From the NCBI GenBank assembly GCA_964625225.1, contig CAZVAR010000200.1, forward strand, positions 1-5,221: a stretch of 5,221 nt of DNA, read 5' to 3'. The translations under genes were made by a program, and so were the position numbers. The notes below the pieces were generated by a model. It had not been told where the DNA came from. It did not search any database and saw nothing but the letters and a program-made list of their open reading frames with translations. The DNA comes from CAZVAR01 sp964625225 (GTDB taxonomy: Bacteria > Pseudomonadota > Alphaproteobacteria > JAJUGE01). Positions 1 through 4,488 of the stretch are shown here, one piece after another. Within the stretch, counting starts at the first letter, position 1. Each line of letters starts with the position of its first letter.

Positions 1-60
1 CCAGATACCCCACGTCCCAGCCATGCGCAAAATGTGTCTGAACTCCAAGACGCATATGTC

Positions 61-240
61 CCCCCGTCACTCAAGCATTCGTGGCTTTGGGATAAGATTT
101 TTATTGACGGTTATGTTTCATTAAGAATAAACTCTCTGTTACTTCAAGCACATACATCTTTATCATAATTATGTCTTCTTACGATATTTATACGCGTTTT
201 CGAAGATATGAGCAGAACGAACCGACTACGTTTCTCTGGG
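61..240. other. AT-rich, low-GC stretch, probably acquired or remnant DNA
   Basis: Hand counting gives about 30% GC for 81-180 and about 35% for 81-240, against a strongly GC-rich background in the rest of the window. Both strands carry short open frames here: a plus-strand frame opens with ATG at 171, and a minus-strand frame covers 144-350. Neither has a Shine-Dalgarno sequence or a family signature, so no gene is called. Bases 1-60 are of mixed composition and hold nothing I can identify. The composition step and the transposase remnant just downstream suggest foreign or mobile-element-derived DNA. That origin is inference. Confidence 0.5.
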
Positions 241-333
241 TCCATAGGATCGCTGATGACGATTCGCTGCAGGTTCTGACCTGCTTCGACACCGCGCCAC
301 CTGAGGCCGTGTCGAGGGAGCGGGTGCCGCTCA

Positions 334-453
334 TGAATGGCCGAGTACAACGAGGGGCGGCCGCATCGGTGGGCGCTGGCGTTGCGGCAAGACCCCAGTG
401 CAGACCTTCCTTGACGCCTTCCCCATTGCGAAGCTGAAGATCATGGCTGCATG
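334..453 (+). pseudogene. IS481-like (rve-superfamily) transposase, C-terminal remnant, frameshifted
   Basis: Two frames together reconstruct the C-terminal end of a DDE/integrase-core transposase. From 337 the first frame reads MAEYNEGRPH, matching the (D/E)YNExRPH motif near the end of IS3/IS481-type transposases. After about 369 the homology moves to the next frame, which from 371 reads GRWRCGKTPVQTFLDAFPIA and ends with KLKIMAA before a TGG codon. This resembles the GRWCxGKTPMQTFLD...AKEKMxAA tail I know from IS481-family transposases. One extra base near 370 (CATCGGTGGG) would explain the shift. A TGA at 334-336, just before the motif, may be a mutated TGG, and the expected terminal stop seems to be read as TGG at 452. 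No catalytic DDE residues remain, and upstream sequence shows no homology, so this is a non-functional fragment. The broad transposase assignment is fairly secure; IS481 rather than IS3 is from memory of the motif. Confidence 0.62.
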
Positions 454-490
454 GCGATCTCGGCCAGCTTGTCGTCCGACGCCGTCCTCC

Positions 491-628
491 CTCGGACGCG
501 GCATCGCTGAAGCGCTGCGTCTGAACGATCAGCGGATCGCGGTGGTGCGCGACGTCTTCAACCCGGACATGCCGGAGCCCGCGTTCCAACGCCCGATCAA
601 TCCGACCGGCCCTTATGCCGGCGCCTGA
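491..628 (+). pseudogene. Unidentified protein, C-terminal fragment of about 45 residues
   Basis: This plus-strand frame ends at TGA 626-628 and has strongly coding-like codon use: nearly all third positions are G or C, in contrast to the DNA before it. The peptide begins LGRGIAEALRLNDQRIAVV, continues with DVFNPDMPEPAFQRP and ends INPTGPYAGA. An amphipathic stretch followed by a proline-rich tail looks like the natural end of a globular protein. I do not recognise the family. The same frame continues upstream into the transposase tail without a break, but residues between about 454 and 490 (rich in R, P and S) look like neither, so the junction is probably around there. The most likely reading is the surviving 3' end of a host gene next to an old insertion. 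A chance open frame in GC-rich DNA remains possible. Confidence 0.3.
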
Positions 629-809
629 TGTGCAAGCCCGCTATGCCGCCTCTCTGTGGAAAGGAACGATCAGTGCAGCGGGCGGTAGCGAAGCGGCGCA
701 TCGTAAAACTCGCCGTAGCCCTGTACGCCTCGGCGAACGTGACCTCGCCGACCGCAGTCCTGCGTCACACCGGCAGTGCTTCCGTCAGACGCATGGAAGC
801 AGGCGGGTA
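629..809. other. No supportable gene (about 180 bp)
   Basis: Several overlapping frames are open on both strands, as expected in GC-rich DNA, but none shows a family motif, a ribosome binding site or a start that agrees with its neighbours. A plus-strand frame from 628 to 855 and a minus-strand frame ending at 670 compete with each other, and neither is convincing. Confidence 0.4.
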
Positions 810-972
810 CCGGCGCCGAGAGGATTGCGAGCTTCCCATCGCGCGGAAGGGCTGATCCCCACCCCGCCCGGCGCAATTCTTTGTCGAGGTTGCCATCGGT
901 CAGCTCGCCCCATTGCCCTTTGGTTTTCCCTCTGAGCTGCTTCCACTCTCCCTTGATCTGATCCCAGCTCGT
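810..972 (-). pseudogene. csbD-like stress-response protein, decayed (start lost, frameshifted)
   Basis: The minus strand encodes SWDQIKGEWKQLRGKTKGQW followed by GELTDGNLDKE (about 877-969). This is a clear match to the N-terminal half of the CsbD family, small hydrophilic stress-associated proteins of about 60-70 residues whose usual pattern is M(N/S)WDxIxGxWKQxKGKxKExWGKLTDDDLD. The codon where the family has its initiator Met is ACG (970-972), preceded by a good purine-rich AGGGGAAAAGGG. It therefore looks like an ATG to ACG loss. The conserved continuation (IxGKRDQLxGKxQERYG) is absent in frame. Traces survive across frame changes: AGRGGDQ in the next frame near 855-880, and GKL near 829-837. 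The left boundary is therefore approximate. An in-frame ATG at 1003-1005 could restore translation of a longer product but would not repair the C-terminal half. Family assignment is confident; pseudogene status is very likely. Confidence 0.72.
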
Positions 973-1039
973 CCCTTTTCCCCTCACTTTCGCTGCGGGT
1001 TGCATTGGCGGATTTAAACGGAACGATGGGAGGCAGGTC

Positions 1040-1284
1040 ATGTTCCGAAAAGCGAGAGCGACGGGCGGGGCGCCTTGCTCCGCCAGATCGCCATTGCAAC
1101 CGGTGCGCTGGCGGCCGTGCCGACCGCCCTGCCGCTCATTCCGGACAATGACTCTTGGATCAGGATCTGGGATTTCCCCCGCATCTGGATCGCCGTCATT
1201 CTGCTGACGGTCCTGATTGCAGGTGCCGCTGTGGACTCCTGCTGTGGAGGCCTCCACAAGGCGGCGCGGGCCCGTCGGGAGTAG
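1040..1284 (+). pseudogene. N-terminal fragment of a membrane-anchored EEP-family protein
   Basis: From TTG 1075 to the stop at 1284 the frame encodes 69 residues. A hydrophobic segment, IAIATGALAAVPTALPLIP, comes first. Next is a short polar linker containing DNDSWIRIWDFPR, then a second hydrophobic helix, IWIAVILLTVLIAGAAV. The WIRxxDFPR linker between two membrane segments resembles the N-terminus of alphaproteobacterial endonuclease/exonuclease/phosphatase (EEP, VanJ-like) proteins, which normally run to about 300 or more residues with a catalytic domain after the helices. Here the reading ends in a basic tail and a double stop (TAGTAG), so the catalytic domain is missing. An ATG at 1040 has an excellent upstream GGGAGG (1028-1033) but lies in another frame. 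That suggests an indel between about 1043 and 1075 separated the old start from the body. The alternative is a genuine small two-helix membrane protein starting at TTG. Family assignment comes from motif memory and is moderate. Confidence 0.45.
1243..1258. repeat. 16-nt perfect palindrome within a 13-nt tandem duplication
   Basis: TGTGGAGG (1243-1250) is followed directly by its reverse complement CCTCCACA (1251-1258). The same place holds a near-exact tandem copy: GCTGTGGACTCCT (1228-1240) and GCTGTGGAGGCCT (1241-1253) differ at two positions. Thirteen is not a multiple of three, so such a duplication in a coding frame would shift it. It falls just where the EEP-like fragment loses sensible sequence. 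Confidence 0.6.
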
Positions 1285-1358
1285 TAGATCTGCCGGGCCG
1301 TTGGCGCGCGCTGGACACTTCCGCCAAGGCCCAAGTCTTTGCAATGGCTAGAGAATTT

Positions 1359-1432
1359 TGGCTGGGGGACCTGGATTCGAACCAGGGCTGCTCGGTCCAG
1401 AGCCGAGAGTTCTACCGCTAAACTATCCCCCA
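1359..1432 (-). tRNA. tRNA-Gln (anticodon CUG)
   Basis: The minus strand folds into a complete 74-nt cloverleaf. The acceptor arms TGGGGGA and TCCCCCA are fully paired, with a G discriminator and a genomically encoded CCA (complement at 1359-1361). The D arm closes GTT with AAC around TAGCGGTAG. The anticodon stem CTCGG/CCGAG encloses the loop CTCTGGA, with anticodon CTG at 1398-1400. The T arm CCTGG/CCAGG encloses TTCGAAT. A CUG anticodon reads CAG, so this is glutamine; the weak first U-A pair and G discriminator fit bacterial tRNA-Gln identity. No intron or mismatch is visible. The gene stands alone, facing away from ppx, with decayed accessory DNA immediately beyond its 3' end. Confidence 0.96.
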
Positions 1433-1455
1433 GCAGGGACGCGGGCGGCACGCTT

Positions 1456-1483
1456 CTAGCACAGCATCTGGGAAGTTTGCACC
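1456..1483 (-). promoter_or_regulatory. Weak candidate promoter for tRNA-Gln
   Basis: Reading the minus strand, a -10-like TGCTAG (complement of 1456-1461) preceded by TG lies 23 nt upstream of the tRNA 5' end. A -35-like GTGCAA (1477-1482) lies 15 nt further upstream. The distance suits a tRNA promoter, but the match to TTGACA/TATAAT is poor, so this is a positional guess. The remaining DNA between the tRNA and ppx must also hold the plus-strand promoter of ppx, for which I see no clear boxes. Confidence 0.22.
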
Positions 1484-1587
1484 CTGTTTTGAAGACCGGA
1501 ACGACCCTATGTTCGACCGCTGGCAAGCGTGGGACGGTGCGTGTAAGATCCCGGAAAAAGACCGCGACCGACCGACAGGGACGGCGG

Positions 1588-2676
1588 ATGGCGGAGAAGT
1601 TTGGGAGCACCGAAGTGGTAAGCTTCAGCCGGCGACGGAACGGGTCCCGGCCGTGGGTTTGCCGTCCGTCGCAATCGGGGCGCGCGAGCGACGGACGACC
1701 GGTCTACGGCGCCCTCGACCTCGGAACCAACAACTGCCGACTGCTGGTCGCCCGGCCGAACGGGGGCCTGACGTTCGAGGTGATCGACTCGTTCTCCCGG
1801 ATTGTGCGGCTCGGCGAGGGCCTGCATGCGACCGGCCGGCTTTCGGAGGCGGCGATCGAACGCACCATCGCCGCGTTGCAGATCTGTGCGGCGAAGGTCC
1901 GCCGGCGCGGCGTAACCCGCCTGCGCAGCGTCGCCACGGAGGCTTGCCGCCTGGCCCAGAACTGCGAGGCGTTCGTCGACCGGGTCGAGAGCGAAACCGG
2001 CGTACGGCTCGAGATCATCAACACCAGCGAGGAGGCGCGGCTCGCCGCGTCCGGCTGCGCCCCCCTGCTGCGCCGCGACCAGGACCGCGCGATCGTCTTC
2101 GACATCGGCGGCGGATCCAGCGAGGTGATGTGGCTCGCCGTCCCGCGCGAAGGACCGCCCGAGCTGCTGGCCTCGGTCTCGGTGCCGTGGGGCGTGGTCA
2201 AGATGGCCGAGCACTACGGCGGCGACACCATCACCCCGGAGATCTACGAGGCGATGGTCGAGGCGGTGCAGCGACACCTGCTCGCCTTCGAGGCGGTGCA
2301 CCGCATCCGGCGCGAGATCGAACGCCGCCGCGTGCAGATGGTCGGCTCGTCCGGGACGGTGACGACGCTGGCCGGCATCCATCTCGCCCTGCCCCGCTAT
2401 CAGCGCAGGATCGTGGACGGGCAGTTCCTCTCCTTCGAGCAGGTCTCGGCGGTAACCCGGCGCCTCTGCGGCATGGACTATCACGCCCGCGCCACGCATC
2501 CCTGCGTCGGGCCGGACCGCGCCGACCTCGTCGTGGCCGGCTGCGCGATTCTCGCCGCGATCTGCGCGCTGTGGCCGGTCGGCGTGCTGCGGGTGGCAGA
2601 CCGCGGGGTGCGCGAGGGCATCCTGTTCACGCTGATGACCGCCGATCGCGTCTTCCGACGCCCGGCCGGCCCGTGA
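1588..2676 (+). CDS. ppx: Ppx/GppA-family phosphatase (exopolyphosphatase / pppGpp phosphohydrolase type)
   Basis: A 362-residue cytoplasmic enzyme of the ASKHA fold. The family removes terminal phosphate from polyphosphate (Ppx) or from pppGpp (GppA); the sequence does not say which. Motifs in order: phosphate-1 loop ALDLGTNNCRLL (42-53); VATEACR (115-121) with the conserved Glu119 expected to be catalytic; INTSEEARLA (145-154); phosphate-2 loop FDIGGGSSEV (171-180); GSSGTVTTLAG (253-263); and a closing PDRADLVVAG (309-318). It lacks the C-terminal HD-like half of the roughly 500-residue E. coli enzymes, as is common for the short alphaproteobacterial form. The ATG at 1588 is chosen because it is the last good start before the fold and has AGGGA 6 nt upstream. 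The frame stays open back through the tRNA gene, but only by chance. The first 38 residues are a basic, low-complexity extension. The stop overlaps the rlmE start, implying an operon. Confidence 0.93.
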   Translation: MAEKFGSTEVVSFSRRRNGSRPWVCRPSQSGRASDGRPVYGALDLGTNNCRLLVARPNGGLTFEVIDSFSRIVRLGEGLHATGRLSEAAIERTIAALQICAAKVRRRGVTRLRSVATEACRLAQNCEAFVDRVESETGVRLEIINTSEEARLAASGCAPLLRRDQDRAIVFDIGGGSSEVMWLAVPREGPPELLASVSVPWGVVKMAEHYGGDTITPEIYEAMVEAVQRHLLAFEAVHRIRREIERRRVQMVGSSGTVTTLAGIHLALPRYQRRIVDGQFLSFEQVSAVTRRLCGMDYHARATHPCVGPDRADLVVAGCAILAAICALWPVGVLRVADRGVREGILFTLMTADRVFRRPAGP

Positions 2677-3356
2677 GCCGCGGCCCACGGTCAGGCTCGC
2701 GGCGGCCCTCGGTCCGCGTCCGCTCCGCCCGCAGCCGCAGCGCCTCCTCGACCCGGTGGCTGCAGCGGCAGCTCAACGACCCCTATGTCGCCGAGGCGAA
2801 GCGGCACGGCTACCGCTCGCGCGCCGCCTTCAAGCTGATCGAGCTGGACGACCGCTTCCGGCTGCTCGGCCGCGGCAAGCGCGTCCTCGATCTCGGCGCG
2901 GCGCCGGGCGGCTGGACCCAGGTCGCGGCGGCACGGGTCGGGTCCGGCGGCACCGTTGTCGCGGCCGACCTGCTGCCGATGGACCCGGTCGCCGGCGCCA
3001 CGGTGCTGCAGCTCGACGTGACCGCCGAAGACGCACCGGCGCGGCTGCGCGAGGCGCTCGGCGGACCGGCCGATCTGGTGCTGAGCGACATGGCTCCGGC
3101 CACGATCGGCCACACGCGGACCGACCAGGTCCGGATCGCGGCGCTGGCCGAGATCGCCTACGATACGGCGAAGCGGCTGCTCGCCCCCGGCGGCGCCTTC
3201 GTCACCAAACTGTTCCAGGGCGGCGCCCATGCCGAGCTGCTGACTGCGCTGAAGCGCGACTTTGCCCAGGTCCGCCACGCCAAGCCCCCGGCCAGCCGCA
3301 AGGAGTCGACCGAAATCTACCTGGTCGCGACCGGATTCCGCGGCGAGGCGCGGTAG
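2673..3356 (+). CDS. rlmE: 23S rRNA (uridine-2'-O-)-methyltransferase RlmE (FtsJ/RrmJ)
   Basis: A 227-residue S-adenosylmethionine-dependent methyltransferase. RlmE methylates the 2'-OH of the A-loop uridine (U2552 in E. coli numbering) of 23S rRNA on the 50S subunit, a late ribosome maturation step. The SAM-binding loop is VLDLGAAPGGWTQVA (71-85). The catalytic K-D-K-E set is complete: Lys54 in RSRAAFKL, Asp139 in LSDMAP, Lys179 in VTKLFQGG and Glu214 in STEIYLVATG. It is slightly longer than E. coli RlmE (about 209) because of an Arg/Ser-rich N-terminal tail of about 28 residues, plausibly an RNA-binding extension. The start is GTG at 2673, whose GTGA overlaps the ppx stop. There is no Shine-Dalgarno of its own, so translation is probably coupled to ppx. 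No better in-frame ATG or GTG lies between this start and the conserved core. Confidence 0.96.
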   Translation: MSRGPRSGSRRPSVRVRSARSRSASSTRWLQRQLNDPYVAEAKRHGYRSRAAFKLIELDDRFRLLGRGKRVLDLGAAPGGWTQVAAARVGSGGTVVAADLLPMDPVAGATVLQLDVTAEDAPARLREALGGPADLVLSDMAPATIGHTRTDQVRIAALAEIAYDTAKRLLAPGGAFVTKLFQGGAHAELLTALKRDFAQVRHAKPPASRKESTEIYLVATGFRGEAR

Positions 3357-3365
3357 GCCGGCGGC

Positions 3366-3388
3366 GCTCCCCCGCCCTGCGGGGGAGC
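3366..3388. terminator. GC hairpin between convergent rlmE and gap, probable bidirectional terminator
   Basis: GCTCCCCCGC (3366-3375) and GCGGGGGAGC (3379-3388) form a perfect 10-bp stem around a 3-nt CCT loop, 9 nt after the rlmE stop and 19 nt beyond the gap stop. Neither strand has a following T-run, so it is not a textbook intrinsic terminator. Its place in a 51-bp convergent gap argues for a transcript-end or 3'-protecting hairpin serving both operons. Confidence 0.6.
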
Positions 3389-3407
3389 CGGCCGCCGGAC
3401 GGCGCGC

Positions 3408-4418
3408 TCAGATCGTCTTGGCCAGGGCCACCGCGGTGTCGCACCTGCGGTTGGAGAAGCCCCACGCATTGTCGTAACAGGCGAGCACGCGGAACAGCTT
3501 GTTCTCGACCGCCTGGGTCTGGGTCAGGTCGAAGGTCGAGCTGTGCGGATCGTGGTTGAAGTCGGTCGAGACGAGCTCCTTGTCGGTCACGCCGAGGATC
3601 CCCCTCAGCCGGTTGCCCGCGGCGGCCTCCGCCATCGCGGCGTTGATCGCCTCGACCGAGGCGTCCTTCCGGGTCGTGAACTTCAGGTCGATCATCGACA
3701 CGTTCGGCGTCGGCACGCGGATCGCGACGCCGTCGAGCTTGCCCTTGAGCTCGGGCAGCACGAGGCCGACCGCCCGCGCCGCCCCGGTCGAGGTCGGGAT
3801 CATCGACAGCGCCGCCGCCCGCGCCCGGCGCAGGTCCTTGTGCAGCGCGTCCTGGAGGCGCTGATCCGAGGTGTAGGCGTGCACCGTCGTCATGAAGCCG
3901 CGCTCGATGCCGAACGTCTCGTGCAGCACGTGGGCGACCGGCGCAAGGCAGTTGGTGGTGCAGGAGGCGTTGGAGACGACCGTATGCTCCTTCACAAGCT
4001 TGTCGTGATTGACCCCGTAAACGACGGTGAGATCGGCACCGGTCGCCGGAGCCGAGACCAGCACCTTCTTGGCACCCGCCTGGAGATGGACCTGCGCCTT
4101 GTCCTTGCTGGTGAAGATGCCGGTGCATTCGAGCACCACGTCGACGCCGAGATCGCCCCAGGGCAGCTTGGTCGGATCCTTCTCGGCGAACACCTTGATC
4201 GGACCCTGGCCGACGTCGATGCTGTCGCCCTCGACCTTGACCTCGCCGGGAAAGCGGCCGTGCACCGAATCGTAGGCGAACAGGTGCGCGCTGGTCTCGG
4301 TCGGGCCGAGATCGTTGATCGCGACGAACTCGAGGTCGTCGCGCTTCGCTTCCGCCGCCGCCCGCAACACGAGCCGGCCGATGCGGCCGAAGCCATTGAT
4401 CGCAACCCTAACCGCCAT
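3408..4418 (-). CDS. gap: Glyceraldehyde-3-phosphate dehydrogenase, type I
   Basis: A 336-residue enzyme, full length for the family and cytoplasmic. It oxidises and phosphorylates glyceraldehyde-3-phosphate to 1,3-bisphosphoglycerate, or runs in reverse in gluconeogenesis or the Calvin cycle. The NAD-binding loop is INGFGRIGR (7-15), and Asp36 after the second strand favours NAD over NADP. Catalytic Cys153 sits in SNASCTTN (149-156) and its partner His180 in TTVHAYT. The substrate-phosphate regions RRARAAA and PTSTGAA (208-214) are present, as is RVPTPNVS (234-241). The C-terminal block reads ACYDNAWGFSNRRCDT (313-328), where relatives usually have WYDNEWGFSNRM; Asn317 is kept, but the following Glu is Ala. 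ATG 4418 is fixed by the family N-terminus MAVRVAINGFG and by GGAGGGA 4-10 nt upstream. It lies 70 bp after tkt on the same strand, so the two are probably cotranscribed. No pgk follows: gap is the last gene before the convergent hairpin. Confidence 0.97.
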   Translation of the reverse strand: MAVRVAINGFGRIGRLVLRAAAEAKRDDLEFVAINDLGPTETSAHLFAYDSVHGRFPGEVKVEGDSIDVGQGPIKVFAEKDPTKLPWGDLGVDVVLECTGIFTSKDKAQVHLQAGAKKVLVSAPATGADLTVVYGVNHDKLVKEHTVVSNASCTTNCLAPVAHVLHETFGIERGFMTTVHAYTSDQRLQDALHKDLRRARAAALSMIPTSTGAARAVGLVLPELKGKLDGVAIRVPTPNVSMIDLKFTTRKDASVEAINAAMAEAAAGNRLRGILGVTDKELVSTDFNHDPHSSTFDLTQTQAVENKLFRVLACYDNAWGFSNRRCDTAVALAKTI

Positions 4419-4460
4419 GTGTCCCTCCGAAGCGTCGGATGTCGTAGCAGGTAAACGGCA

Positions 4461-4483
4461 GCGGCGGCCGTTCGGCCCGCCGC
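4461..4483 (-). other. Hairpin in the tkt-gap spacer
   Basis: GCGGCGG (4461-4467) pairs with CCGCCGC (4477-4483). Two more G-C pairs lie across a single bulged C, closing a 4-nt loop. The hairpin starts only 5 nt beyond the tkt stop, and no U-tract follows in the direction of transcription, so strong termination is unlikely. It may protect or set the 3' end of a processed tkt message, or lower gap read-through. These roles are inference. Confidence 0.4.
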
Positions 4484-4488
4484 GGATG

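Noticed and set aside
1..60. Possible insertion-sequence end near the left edge
   Set aside because: The sequence has a vague similarity to terminal regions I have seen, but there is no inverted partner or target duplication in the window.
104..169. Promoter-like boxes (TTGACG at 104-109, CATAAT at 164-169)
   Set aside because: The two boxes are far too distant to work together, and neither has a partner at 16-18 bp. Such words are expected in DNA this AT-rich.
171..437. Plus-strand open frame of 88 codons starting in the AT-rich stretch
   Set aside because: There is no Shine-Dalgarno before the ATG, the sequence matches no known family, and its second half crosses the transposase remnant in the wrong frame. 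A competing minus-strand frame covers much of the same DNA.
1339..1587. N-terminal extension of the Ppx frame upstream of ATG 1588
   Set aside because: The frame is open only because stops are rare in this composition. It would run through the tRNA-Gln gene and shows no conserved residues.
1507..2688. Long minus-strand open frame (393 codons) opposite ppx
   Set aside because: It has biased, low-complexity composition without motifs, and it is antisense to a clearly conserved gene.
1509..3356. 615-codon plus-strand frame running through ppx into rlmE, suggesting a fusion
   Set aside because: Only the part from 2673 is RlmE. The upstream part is an Arg/Pro/Gly-rich out-of-frame shadow of ppx, typical of GC-rich DNA.
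3543..4454. Long plus-strand open frame (303 codons) opposite gap
   Set aside because: This is a mirror of the GAPDH coding sequence rich in R, D, V and H, with no independent family signature.
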